Source: Lysobacterales bacterium
Lineage (GTDB): Bacteria; Pseudomonadota; Gammaproteobacteria; Xanthomonadales; SZUA-38
Direction: 5' to 3'
NCBI GenBank assembly: GCA_030065125.1
Contig: JASJDM010000046.1
Location: 1-54,723, forward strand
Length of the DNA: 54,723 nt
Shown in pieces: positions 26,153-35,018 of this stretch (position 1 is its first letter; every line of letters starts with the position of its first letter). The notes under the pieces were generated by a model. It did no database searches and was not told where the DNA came from. It saw only the letters and a list, made by a program, of their open reading frames with translations. The translations under genes were made by a program, and so were the position numbers.

Positions 26153-27153
26153 TGGCGTCCGGCCCGGCGCCCCAGTCCCGGCTGGAAAAGGTCTGGTACG
26201 GCGGCCGCACGGCGGGTCCGGGCCTGCGCCTGCTGTCCCTGCTCTACGGCATGCTGCAGATGCTTCACCGCAGTGTGAGCCGGCTGTTCGCCGGCCACCC
26301 CGGCGTGCCTGTCATCGTGGTCGGCAACATTACTGTCGGCGGAACCGGCAAGACGCCGCTGGTGGCGCGCATCACTGAACTGCTGCAGCAGGCTGATCTC
26401 CGGGTAGGCATTGTCAGCCGCGGTTACAGGTCGTCTGCCGGGGCCGGCCCGGTGTTTGTGTCGGACAGCTCGGTCGCGGCCAGCGTGGGCGACGAACCGC
26501 TGATGCTGCGCCGCCTGACCGGGGCGCCGGTGGCGGTGGGCAGCAAACGCCTGCGGGTGGCGCGCGCCCTGGTTGCGCGACATGGACTGGATGTGCTGGT
26601 CAGTGATGACGGGCTGCAGCATCACCGCCTTGGGCGGGACCTGGAAATCGCGGTGGTCGACGGCCAGCGCAGGCTGGGCAATGGCCTCATGCTGCCGGCC
26701 GGTCCGCTGCGGGAGCCGCCGCGGCGTCTGGCCCGGGTAGATTACGTGGTGACCAACGGCGGCGAGGCCCTGGGGCAGGAAGTGCCCATGGCATTGATCC
26801 CCGGGCCGGCCAGAAACCTGGTCACCGGCGGCCGCCGGGAGCTGGGGTCATTTGCCGATGCGCCGGTGGTGGCGGTTGCCGCCATCGGCAATCCCGGGCG
26901 GTTTTTCGATATGCTGGAGGACCTCGGACTGCAGGTGGAGCCGAAGCCGTTCCCGGATCATCACCGCTTTTCGGCCAGGGACGTAAACGGCTGGGCCGAT
27001 CGGACCGTACTGGTGACCGAGAAGGACGCCGTGAAGCTGTCAGGCCTGGCCGGCAGTTCCTGGTGGGTAGTGCCGGTAATGGCGGATCTGCCCGATGAGT
27101 TTGAGCAGCAGCTGGTGGCCCGGGTGAAGACCATGACCAGGGAAAACCGATGA
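26152..27153 (+). CDS. lpxK: Tetraacyldisaccharide 4'-kinase
   Basis: This 333-residue enzyme phosphorylates the lipid A disaccharide at the 4' position. It has a short N-terminal membrane-associating helix and a P-loop V-G-G-T-G-K-T-P-L near residues 62-70, plus D-D-G-L-Q-H and R-E-P-x-x-R-L segments typical of LpxK. The start ATG overlaps the msbA stop, and its own stop overlaps the kdsB start (ATGA), so msbA-lpxK-kdsB are translationally linked. Confidence 0.94.
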   Translation: MASGPAPQSRLEKVWYGGRTAGPGLRLLSLLYGMLQMLHRSVSRLFAGHPGVPVIVVGNITVGGTGKTPLVARITELLQQADLRVGIVSRGYRSSAGAGPVFVSDSSVAASVGDEPLMLRRLTGAPVAVGSKRLRVARALVARHGLDVLVSDDGLQHHRLGRDLEIAVVDGQRRLGNGLMLPAGPLREPPRRLARVDYVVTNGGEALGQEVPMALIPGPARNLVTGGRRELGSFADAPVVAVAAIGNPGRFFDMLEDLGLQVEPKPFPDHHRFSARDVNGWADRTVLVTEKDAVKLSGLAGSSWWVVPVMADLPDEFEQQLVARVKTMTRENR

Positions 27154-27908
27154 CCGGATTCAGCGTGATCATCCCAGCCCGTTACGAATCGAGCCGGCTG
27201 CCGGGAAAGGTGCTGCTGCCCCTGGCGGGAAAGCCCATGATTGAGCATGTGCACGGTGTGGCCTTGGCCTCGGGTGCGCGTCGCGTGCTGGTCGCGACGG
27301 ACGACAGCCGGGTGGAACAGGCCTGTCGCGGATTCGGTGCCGAGGTCATGCTGACTGGCGCCGACCACCAGAGTGGTACCGACCGGCTGGCCGAGTGCGT
27401 TCAAAGACTGGAGCTTGCGGATGACGAGGTTGTGGTCAATCTGCAGGGTGATGAGCCCCTGATGCCGCCGTCCCAGGTCAACCGGGTTGCTGCAGCCTTG
27501 CTGGAGCACGGCGACGCCTCCATTGCCACCCTGTGCAGCGTCATCACCAGCGGTGCCGAGCTGCATGACCCCAACGCGGTCAAGGTGGTGATGGACCGGA
27601 ACGGATTTGCGCTTTATTTCTCCCGCGCGCCCATACCCTGGGACCGTGATGCCTTCACCGCCGACCCGACCGCCCTGTCCGGGGCCACCGCCTATCGCCA
27701 CATTGGCATTTACGCCTACCGCGCCGGTTACCTGAAAACCCTGTCGGCGCTGCCGCCGGCGCCGCTGGAGGTCAGCGAGAAGCTGGAGCAGTTGCGGGCC
27801 CTGGCGGATGGTGCCCGCATCCACGTCTCGGTGGTAACCGAAGCCATCCCGGCCGGGGTAGACACCCGGTCAGACCTGCAGCGCGTGGAGGCGCTGCTCG
27901 GTCAATAA
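27150..27908 (+). CDS. kdsB: 3-deoxy-manno-octulosonate cytidylyltransferase
   Basis: This 252-residue CMP-Kdo synthetase activates Kdo for lipopolysaccharide core assembly. Family motifs are I-I-P-A-R-Y-E-S-S-R-L-P-G-K at the N-terminus, A-T-D-D near residue 50, N-L-Q-G-D-E-P-L, Y-F-S-R-A-P-I-P-W-D-R and H-I-G-I-Y-A-Y-R. Length is normal. The small Trm112/YcaR gene often found between lpxK and kdsB is absent. Confidence 0.95.
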   Translation: MTGFSVIIPARYESSRLPGKVLLPLAGKPMIEHVHGVALASGARRVLVATDDSRVEQACRGFGAEVMLTGADHQSGTDRLAECVQRLELADDEVVVNLQGDEPLMPPSQVNRVAAALLEHGDASIATLCSVITSGAELHDPNAVKVVMDRNGFALYFSRAPIPWDRDAFTADPTALSGATAYRHIGIYAYRAGYLKTLSALPPAPLEVSEKLEQLRALADGARIHVSVVTEAIPAGVDTRSDLQRVEALLGQ

Positions 27909-27920
27909 CCTCTACGTGCC

Positions 27921-29459
27921 TCAGGGATAGGCGTAGCTCGCCTGCAGTCCCAGCGGGATGCCCAGTCCCCAGTATCCCAGCAGGAACACCGTCCACAGGA
28001 CAATGAAGGTCACCGAGAACGGCAGCATCAGCGCCACCACCGTGCCAATACCGGTGGATTTGACGTAGCGCTGGCAGAACACCACCACCAGGGGGAAGTA
28101 CGGCATCAGCGGCGTGATGATATTGGTGGTGGAATCACCCACCCGGTAGGCCGCCTGGGTCAGGTCCGGCGAAATGCCCAGCTGCATCAGCATGGGCACA
28201 AAAATCGGCGCGATCAGCGCCCACTTGGCCGACGCTGATCCCACGAAAAGGTTCACCAGGCCGGTGAGAATGATGATGCCGATGATGGTGATGCCCCCCG
28301 GCAGCGCGGCCGCTTTCAGCACGGCTGCACCCTCCAGGGCCAGCAGCACACCCACGTTGGAGCGTCCGAACTCGGCGATGAACTGGGCGGCGAAAAACGC
28401 CATCACGATGTAGTAGCCCAGGCCCGCCATGGCCTGGGTCATGCCCTCGATGATGTCCCGGTGGGATTTAACCGACCTGGCCACGTAGCCGTACACGATG
28501 CCGGGCACGATGAACACCACGAAAATCAGTGACACGATGCTTTGCATCAGGGGCGCGGAAAACGCCGTGATGTCGCCGCCTTCACCCCGCCAGGGAGACG
28601 ATTCGGGCAGGGCGGTCAGCAGCAGGATCAGAGCCAGCAGCCCCATGGAGGCCAGGCCTGCGATGAGGCCTTTACGCTCCTGCGGGGTCAGGTCTTCCAT
28701 GGCCGGTTCGTCGGCCAGGTCGCCGTCGATCTCGGTGCCGACCAGGCGCGGCTCTATCACTTTGTCCGTCAGGAACCAGCCGGCCAGAACGATCAGCAGG
28801 GTGGAGGCCGAGGTGAAAAACCAGTTGTTCAGGGGGTTGAGGATAACGCTCGCATCCAGGATCTGGGCGCCGGCCTGGGTGATCCCCTGCAGCATGGGAT
28901 CCAGGGCCGAGGGGACAAAGTTGGCGCTGAAGCCGCCGGATACGCCGGCAAAGGCACAGGCGATGCCCGCCAGCGGATGCCGGCCCGCGGCCTGGAAGAT
29001 CACCGCACCCAGGGGAATAACCAGCACGTAGCCGGCGTCAACCGCGCTGTGACTGACGATGCCGACCAGCAGCAGCATGGGTGTCAGCAGCTTCTTGGAG
29101 GTCACCGCCAGCAGCGCGCGCAGGGCCGCCTTGATAAAGCCGGTATGGTCAGCCACCCCGATGCCCAACATGGCCAGCAGCACCACGCCAAGGGGATGGA
29201 ATCCCACGAAAACCGAGACCATGTTGGCGAAGAACGACGTGATGGAACTGCCGGTCAGCAGGTTGTTGACCACGATGGGTGCGTCAGTCCGGGGATCCAC
29301 CACCGCGAAACTCATGGTGGACAGCCAGGCCGACAGGACCCAGACCACCAGCATCAGGATGAGGAACAGCACGGCTGGGTCGGGCAGTTTGTTGCCCACC
29401 CGCTCGACCGTGTCCAGGGCTCTGGCCAGGACGGTCTTGTTTGCAGTGGCTTCGGTCAC
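27921..29459 (-). CDS. AbgT family transporter
   Basis: This polytopic membrane protein of 512 residues belongs to the AbgT family. E. coli AbgT takes up p-aminobenzoyl-glutamate, and other members export sulfonamides; the substrate here is not known. Family-typical segments include the N-terminal R-V-G-N-K-L-P-D-P-A-V-L-F, G-V-A-D-H-T-G-F-I, S-H-S-A-V-D-A-G-Y-V and, late, G-D-S-T-T-N-I-I-T-P-L-M-P-Y. The start is GTG with GAGGGG seven bases upstream. It is convergent with kdsB (12 bases apart) and divergent from the phosphatase gene. Confidence 0.92.
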   Translation of the reverse strand: MTEATANKTVLARALDTVERVGNKLPDPAVLFLILMLVVWVLSAWLSTMSFAVVDPRTDAPIVVNNLLTGSSITSFFANMVSVFVGFHPLGVVLLAMLGIGVADHTGFIKAALRALLAVTSKKLLTPMLLLVGIVSHSAVDAGYVLVIPLGAVIFQAAGRHPLAGIACAFAGVSGGFSANFVPSALDPMLQGITQAGAQILDASVILNPLNNWFFTSASTLLIVLAGWFLTDKVIEPRLVGTEIDGDLADEPAMEDLTPQERKGLIAGLASMGLLALILLLTALPESSPWRGEGGDITAFSAPLMQSIVSLIFVVFIVPGIVYGYVARSVKSHRDIIEGMTQAMAGLGYYIVMAFFAAQFIAEFGRSNVGVLLALEGAAVLKAAALPGGITIIGIIILTGLVNLFVGSASAKWALIAPIFVPMLMQLGISPDLTQAAYRVGDSTTNIITPLMPYFPLVVVFCQRYVKSTGIGTVVALMLPFSVTFIVLWTVFLLGYWGLGIPLGLQASYAYP

Positions 29460-29627
29460 GGAATTCCCCTCGTTGTAATTTTTGAAAGCGGGATTCTATC
29501 AGCAGAGCCGGGTGATGGTGAGGTCCGGCTGCTTTCCCGACACGGTCCAGGCAGGGGGCGTGGTATCCGGCGGAACCCGGCGCAGCCTTGGGTTATCATG
29601 GCGCGATTCTGGGGCTGAAAGATCTCT

Positions 29628-30137
29628 ATGAACGAAAACGAAGGACCGGTTCGCATCCTGTTTGTGTGCCTGGGCAACATCTGTCGGTCGCCCACGGCCC
29701 AGGGTGTGGCGGAGCAGGAAATCTCCCGCCGTGGGCTGCAGGGCCGGGTGGAGGTGGATTCCGCCGGCACCGGCAGCTGGCACATCGGGTCGCCGCCGGA
29801 CCGCCGCGCGGTCCACGCTGCCGCCGACCGCGGCATCGACCTGAGCCGACAGCGGGCGCGCCAGGTACATTTCGATGACTTTCACCGATTCGACTTCATC
29901 ATGGCCATGGATGAGGCCAATTTCCGGGACCTGGTGTCCATGGCACCGGCAGGGGCGACGCAAAAAGTCAGCAAGGTGCTGACGTACTCCGACCTGGGCG
30001 TGGCCGAGGACGTGCCGGATCCCTACTACGGCGGCTCCCACGGGTTTGAACAGGTGCTGGACTTGCTGGAAAATGCGCTCGGTCTGTTTTTTGATCAGCT
30101 CAACATGGATCACGCGTCAGGGCAGGGAGCGCGCTAG
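29628..30137 (+). CDS. Low molecular weight protein-tyrosine phosphatase
   Basis: This 169-residue enzyme has the P-loop V-C-L-G-N-I-C-R-S-P with catalytic C14 and R20 and the general-acid loop D-P-Y-Y-G-G near residue 128. Bacterial members regulate tyrosine kinases of exopolysaccharide synthesis or act as general phosphatases. A phosphatase near kdsB is common in gammaproteobacteria. The stop TAG overlaps the following GTG start by one base. Confidence 0.93.
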   Translation: MNENEGPVRILFVCLGNICRSPTAQGVAEQEISRRGLQGRVEVDSAGTGSWHIGSPPDRRAVHAAADRGIDLSRQRARQVHFDDFHRFDFIMAMDEANFRDLVSMAPAGATQKVSKVLTYSDLGVAEDVPDPYYGGSHGFEQVLDLLENALGLFFDQLNMDHASGQGAR

Positions 30138-31576
30138 TGTCAGATAGGACCAGGATTCCGGAGTTCTCCGACTCGCTCAACTGGGTCAACACCACGGCAC
30201 CTCCGTCGGTGGAGGAATGCCGGGGAAAGGTGATGCTGATCTATTTCTGGACCCCTTCCAACGTGAACTCGCTGAATTTCCTGCCCGAAATACGGGCGCT
30301 GGAAAACAAGCACGAGAACGGCCTGGTGGTGGTGGGAATCGTTTGTCCCAAGTTTCCCCGTGAAGGGTCCACCGCCTCGATCCTGAAAGCGGTCAACCGC
30401 CTGTTTCTGCGCCATGCCGTGGCCATGGATGCGGACTTCAACATGTGGCAGCAATACGGCGTCAAGGCATGGCCCACGGCAGCGGTGGTGGACGCTGAAG
30501 GCTGCCTGCGCAAGATGGTCAGCGGCGACGAGGTGGAGAAAAAGCTGGATGCCATGGTGTCCACGCTGCTGGACGAGGCCGCGTCCCGGGAAATCCGTAA
30601 CTACGGCAGTCTGCGCATGAGCCGCAAGCCGGAGAAGTCGGCGATTCTTCAGTTTCCCACCTGCATCCATCACGATCGGGAACATGTATACATCAGTGAT
30701 ACCGGCAACAACCGCATTCTCGAGTTGACCGAAAACGGTCGCATCCTGCGAGTTTTCGGTTCGGGCAATCCCGGTTTCTGGGACGGCATGCTGGAGAACT
30801 CCGGATTCAATGCGCCCCGGGGGCTGGCCGTCGCGGAAAACTACCTGTACGTGGCCGACAGCGGCAATCACGCCATTCGCCGGGTCAACCTGTTCTCCGG
30901 GGAAATCGAAACCGTCATGGGGACCGGCAAACCCGGGCGCCAGGTGGTCAGCGGGCAGACCGCACTCAGGGAAATCGAGATGATGATGCCCATGGGCCTG
31001 GTTGCCCATGGGCCTAACCTGTACATCACCATGGCCGGCATGAACCAGATCTGGAGGCTGGATCTCAAGAACAATCATGTCAGCTGGCTCAGCGGCAGCG
31101 GACAGCACGGTCTGGTCAACGGCAAAGCCAGCCGGGCCGCGTTTGCCACGCCCATGGGCATTGCCCTGCACAACAAGACTGCGTTTGTCATTGACGCGGA
31201 TTCCTCTGCGGTGCGGGAGATCAGCCTGGGGTCCGGCGGTGTTCGCACCAAGGCCGGTCGCGGCACCTTCACCTTCGGCCGTGAGGATGGCGGCAGAACC
31301 AAGGCCCTGATGCAGTTTCCCACCGATGCCTGTCTGTCGGCCAACCGGGAACAGCTCTGGATCGCGGATACTTTCAACAACTGTCTGCGGCTGATGGATA
31401 TCAGCAGCGGGCAGATCACCACCCCGGCCATCGAGCATGAGTTTCACGAGCCCACCTGCGTGCGCTGTCACGACCGCAAACTCTGGGTGGCCGACACCAA
31501 TGCCCATTCCATCATCTGCGTGCACCTGGCCGACCGGGCCTGTGAGCCCTTCGACATCATTGAAACCGGCATTTAA
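30137..31576 (+). CDS. Thioredoxin-like/NHL repeat protein (NHLRC2-like)
   Basis: This 479-residue protein fuses a thioredoxin-fold domain (about 10-155) to NHL beta-propeller repeats (about 165-470), the layout of NHLRC2. NHL repeats are marked by Y-I-S-D-T-G-N-N-R-I, Y-V-A-D-S-G-N-H-A-I, W-I-A-D-T-F-N-N and W-V-A-D-T-N-A-H. The active-site position of the thioredoxin domain reads W-T-P-S-N-V-N-S (residues 38-45), so no redox cysteine pair is present. The W-P-T cis-proline region remains. No signal peptide is seen, suggesting a cytoplasmic location. It overlaps both neighbours' reading frames at its ends. Confidence 0.82.
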   Translation: MSDRTRIPEFSDSLNWVNTTAPPSVEECRGKVMLIYFWTPSNVNSLNFLPEIRALENKHENGLVVVGIVCPKFPREGSTASILKAVNRLFLRHAVAMDADFNMWQQYGVKAWPTAAVVDAEGCLRKMVSGDEVEKKLDAMVSTLLDEAASREIRNYGSLRMSRKPEKSAILQFPTCIHHDREHVYISDTGNNRILELTENGRILRVFGSGNPGFWDGMLENSGFNAPRGLAVAENYLYVADSGNHAIRRVNLFSGEIETVMGTGKPGRQVVSGQTALREIEMMMPMGLVAHGPNLYITMAGMNQIWRLDLKNNHVSWLSGSGQHGLVNGKASRAAFATPMGIALHNKTAFVIDADSSAVREISLGSGGVRTKAGRGTFTFGREDGGRTKALMQFPTDACLSANREQLWIADTFNNCLRLMDISSGQITTPAIEHEFHEPTCVRCHDRKLWVADTNAHSIICVHLADRACEPFDIIETGI

Positions 31577-32189
31577 GGAACGCTCGCCGCTGGGCAGATC
31601 CCCGGGGCGGGACTGTGTGCGCTGTGAGCGCCTGGTCCGGTACCGCCGGGAACTGGCGCTGCGCTATCCGGATTACCACTGCCGGCCGGTGGCGGCATGG
31701 GGGCCCGCCAGCGCGGCCCTGCTGATCGTCGGGCTGGCGCCCGGCCTGCACGGCGCCAATCGCTCCGGCATTCCGTTCACCGGTGACGCCTCCGGCCGGC
31801 TGCTGTTTTCGGTTCTGACCGAGGCCGGCTTCTCGGTGCCGGAATCCGGGGGAGAACACGCGACCCGCATCACCAACGCGGTGAAATGCGTGCCGCCGCA
31901 GAACCGCCCGGTGGCAGCGGAAATCCGCGCCTGCCGCCCCTACCTGGCTGCGGAGCTGGATACCTTTCGCGGGCCCACCATCCTGGCCCTCGGTCTGATT
32001 GCCCACCAGGCGGTGGTGGACACCCTGGGGCTCTCCAGGAAAGCGCACCCGTTCCGTCACGCAGCCGAGTATGAGCTGCCGGGCGGACAGCGACTGCTGG
32101 ATACCTATCATCCCAGTCGTCAGAACGTAAACACCGGTCGCCTGACCCGGGACATGCTGCTGCAGGTGGTCCGTGGGGTGCTGCGGTGA
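31560..32189 (+). CDS. Family 5 uracil-DNA glycosylase (UDGb-type)
   Basis: This protein of about 209 residues has the family 5 UDG motifs G-L-A-P-G-x-x-G-A-N-R-S-G-x-P-F-T-G-D (about 58-76) and H-P-S-R-Q-N (184-189). Four cysteines likely bind a [4Fe-4S] cluster: C19, C22, C110 and C125. It removes uracil and other deaminated bases from DNA. The start is uncertain: TTG 31560 lies within the NHL gene and keeps the first cysteine pair, but no good ribosome-binding site is visible. Its stop overlaps the uvrC GTG (GTGA). Confidence 0.85.
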   Translation: MKPAFKERSPLGRSPGRDCVRCERLVRYRRELALRYPDYHCRPVAAWGPASAALLIVGLAPGLHGANRSGIPFTGDASGRLLFSVLTEAGFSVPESGGEHATRITNAVKCVPPQNRPVAAEIRACRPYLAAELDTFRGPTILALGLIAHQAVVDTLGLSRKAHPFRHAAEYELPGGQRLLDTYHPSRQNVNTGRLTRDMLLQVVRGVLR

Positions 32190-33997
32190 GCGCCAGGTTT
32201 GACGGCAAGAAATTTGCTGCCCGGCTGACCAGCGCGCCCGGTGTCTACCGGATGCTGGGTCCGGCAGGAAAAGTGCTCTACGTGGGCAAGGCCCATAACC
32301 TGAAGAAGCGCGTGGGGAGCTATTTCACCCGGGCCATACCCAACAGCCGCATCGGCGCGATGCTGGACCAGGTGGCCGCCATCGAGATCAGCGTCACCCG
32401 CACGGAGGCAGAAGCCCTGCTGCTGGAAAACCAGCTGATCAAGGAACTGCGTCCGCGCTACAACGTGCTGTTGCGAGACGACAAGAGCTATCCCTTCATT
32501 TATCTGTCCAGCAAGGACGAATTCCCAAGGCTGGCGTTTCACCGGGGCGCCAGGCGCGCCCCCGGGCAGTACTTCGGTCCGTTTCCCAGCGCCTACGCGG
32601 TTCGCGACAGCCTCAGCCAGATGCAGAAGCTGTTTAGGGTCCGCCAGTGCGAGGACAGTTTCTTCCGCAACCGCAGTCGTCCCTGCCTGCAGTACCAGAT
32701 CCAGCGCTGCACCGCGCCCTGCGTCGACCTGATCTCACCTGAACGTTACGCCGATGACGTGCGCCACGCCGTGCTGTTCCTGGAGGGCCGCAGTACCGAG
32801 GTGATCCGTGAACTGGGCGACCAGATGGAGGCGGCCAGCAAGGCCCTGGAGTTCGAGAAAGCGGCTCGGATCCGCGACCGCATTGCCAACCTGAAGCGCA
32901 TTCAGGCCCAGCAGTACGTGGCCGGAACCCGGGAGGACCTGGATATCATCGCCGTGGCCGGAGGCGGAACCTCGGTCTGCGTCCAGGTATTTTTTTTCCG
33001 GGCCGGTCGCAACATCGGCAATCGGGCCTTCTTCCCCAGCAATCCCGGCAGCGCGGAGCTGGCCGAAGTGCTGCAGGCATTCCTGGTCCAGTACTACTCC
33101 CGACGGCCGGTGCCGCCCCAGGTGGTGGCCAGCCACGCTATTGCCGACCGCGAGCTGGTGGAGCAGGTCCTGGGAGATCGGGCCGGCCGAAAGGTCAGGG
33201 TGCTGCACCGGCCCCGCGGGGACAAGGCCAAGTGGCTGGAAATCGCCCGCAACAACGCGGATACCGCCCTCAAGAGCCAGCTGGCGGGCAAGGCCGGGCA
33301 GCGCAAGCGCATGGAAGCCCTGCGGGAGCTGCTGGATCTGGACGAAGCGCCGGCCCGCATGGAGTGTTTCGATATCAGTCACACCCAGGGTGACGCCACG
33401 GTGGCGTCATGCGTGGTATTTGACGCTGATGGCCCGGTGAAATCGGATTACCGCCGGTTCAACATCAAAGGCATCACCCCGGGGGATGACTACGCCGCGC
33501 TGCGTCAGGCCCTGGAACGGCGCTACAAGCGGCTCAAATCCGGTGAAGGCAAGCTGCCGGACATCCTGTTCATCGACGGCGGCAAGGGCCAGCTCACCCA
33601 GGGCAGGGAGGTGCTGCAGGAACTGCAGATTGACCAGGTGCTGCTGGTCGGCGTGGCCAAGGGTCCGGATCGCAAGGCGGGTGATGAGACCCTGTTCGTG
33701 GGCTCAGAGCAGCGCCAGGTGCGGCCGCCGGCGGATTCGCCCGCATCCCACCTGGTGCAGAACATTCGGGACGAAGCCCACCGATTTGCCATCACCGGCC
33801 ATCGTCAACGGCGCAGCAACGCGCGCCAGCGCAGTACCCTGGAGGGGGTGGAAGGTATCGGTCCGAGCCGCCGGCGGCGCCTGCTCAAGCACTTCGGCGG
33901 ACTGCAGGGGGTGCGCAGGGCCGGGGTGGAAGAGCTGTGCGCGGTGGAGGGGATCAGCCGGGAGCTGGCCCGGCGGATTTACGATGCCCTGCATTAG
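32186..33997 (+). CDS. uvrC: Excinuclease ABC subunit C
   Basis: This 603-residue protein makes both incisions in nucleotide excision repair. It has an N-terminal GIY-YIG nuclease (P-G-V-Y-R-M, L-Y-V-G-K-A), the UVR/UvrB-binding segment (about 200-235, L-E-F-E-K-A-A-R-I-R-D), the RNase H-like C-terminal nuclease (E-C-F-D-I-S-H, I-D-G-G-K-G-Q-L) and tandem helix-hairpin-helix motifs (G-I-G-P-S-R-R-R-x-L-L-K-H-F). The start is a GTG overlapping the UDG stop. pgsA follows, as in E. coli. Confidence 0.96.
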   Translation: MSARFDGKKFAARLTSAPGVYRMLGPAGKVLYVGKAHNLKKRVGSYFTRAIPNSRIGAMLDQVAAIEISVTRTEAEALLLENQLIKELRPRYNVLLRDDKSYPFIYLSSKDEFPRLAFHRGARRAPGQYFGPFPSAYAVRDSLSQMQKLFRVRQCEDSFFRNRSRPCLQYQIQRCTAPCVDLISPERYADDVRHAVLFLEGRSTEVIRELGDQMEAASKALEFEKAARIRDRIANLKRIQAQQYVAGTREDLDIIAVAGGGTSVCVQVFFFRAGRNIGNRAFFPSNPGSAELAEVLQAFLVQYYSRRPVPPQVVASHAIADRELVEQVLGDRAGRKVRVLHRPRGDKAKWLEIARNNADTALKSQLAGKAGQRKRMEALRELLDLDEAPARMECFDISHTQGDATVASCVVFDADGPVKSDYRRFNIKGITPGDDYAALRQALERRYKRLKSGEGKLPDILFIDGGKGQLTQGREVLQELQIDQVLLVGVAKGPDRKAGDETLFVGSEQRQVRPPADSPASHLVQNIRDEAHRFAITGHRQRRSNARQRSTLEGVEGIGPSRRRRLLKHFGGLQGVRRAGVEELCAVEGISRELARRIYDALH

Positions 33998-34130
33998 CAT
34001 TTTCGCTGTCACAATTTTCTACGGCGCAGACTCCTGGATGCGTCCATAGCTGAATTCCTCCATTGCAATTGGGCGGCGCTGATCCCATCATGCCCAGCAC
34101 GGACGTCGCAGTTGGCCGCTGGTTGCCAGG

Positions 34131-34715
34131 ATGGTTCTCAACACCGCAACAATTCTGACCCTGTTTCGTATCGCCCTGATCCCGGTGCTGGTGGTGGTGT
34201 TCTACCTGCCGTACTGGTGGGCCAACTGGGCCGCAACCCTGGTGTTCATACTGGCGGGTGTGACCGACTGGGCCGATGGCTACATTGCCCGCAAGTACAA
34301 TCAGTACTCACGGTTTGGCGAGTTCCTGGACCCGGTGGCGGACAAGCTGATGGTGGCGGTCACCCTGGTGCTGGTGATTCAATACCGGCCGACCGCCTGG
34401 CTGGTCATTCCGGCCGCCATCATCATCGGTCGTGAGATCACCATTTCGGCCCTGCGCGAATGGATGGCCCAGATCGGGGAGCGGGCCTCGGTCAAGGTCG
34501 CCCTGCTGGGGAAGCTGAAGACGGGATTCCAGATGACTTCGCTGGGTTTCCTGCTGTTTCGCGAGGATATCGGGCCATTTCCAATTTTTGATATCGGACA
34601 CGTCGGCCTGATTGCGGCCGCGGTGCTCACCATGTGGTCTATGATTCAGTACCTCCGAGCGGCCTGGCCGATAATGAAAAATTCAAGCCAGGCCAGCGAT
34701 AAATCGATCGATTAG
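34131..34715 (+). CDS. pgsA: CDP-diacylglycerol--glycerol-3-phosphate 3-phosphatidyltransferase
   Basis: This 194-residue membrane enzyme makes phosphatidylglycerol-phosphate. The CDP-alcohol phosphotransferase motif is complete: D-G-Y-I-A-R, then G-E-F-L-D-P-V-A-D near residues 46-68, with several flanking hydrophobic helices. It follows uvrC by 133 bases with no clear terminator, and a tRNA-Gly gene lies 67 bases downstream, matching the E. coli uvrC-pgsA-glyW order. Confidence 0.95.
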   Translation: MVLNTATILTLFRIALIPVLVVVFYLPYWWANWAATLVFILAGVTDWADGYIARKYNQYSRFGEFLDPVADKLMVAVTLVLVIQYRPTAWLVIPAAIIIGREITISALREWMAQIGERASVKVALLGKLKTGFQMTSLGFLLFREDIGPFPIFDIGHVGLIAAAVLTMWSMIQYLRAAWPIMKNSSQASDKSID

Positions 34716-34782
34716 GGTGCGCCGGCCAGGCCGATTCCGGGTTGACTTCCACCCCTCCGTGAGTAGACTAACCGGCCTCTCA

Positions 34783-34858
<76 letters not shown>

Positions 34859-34869
34859 GAACATCTTCG

Positions 34870-34900
34870 ACGGGGTCGTAGGCACGATCCCGTTTTTTTT
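34870..34900 (+). terminator. Intrinsic terminator after tRNA-Gly
   Basis: The arms ACGGGGTCGT and ACGATCCCGT form a ten-position stem with one imperfect pair and loop AGGC, followed directly by eight T residues (34893-34900). This should end the tRNA-Gly transcript twelve bases after the CCA end. Confidence 0.85.
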
Positions 34901-35018
34901 GCCGGTCTGCCGGGGCCCTGCAGGCGGTAAAAAAGGCATTAGACAAAGGTATTATCCACAGTTGCGCCGGCTGTCTGTGCACTGCAAAATTCTCGGGCTG
35001 CAAAAGGAGAAGCACGGA

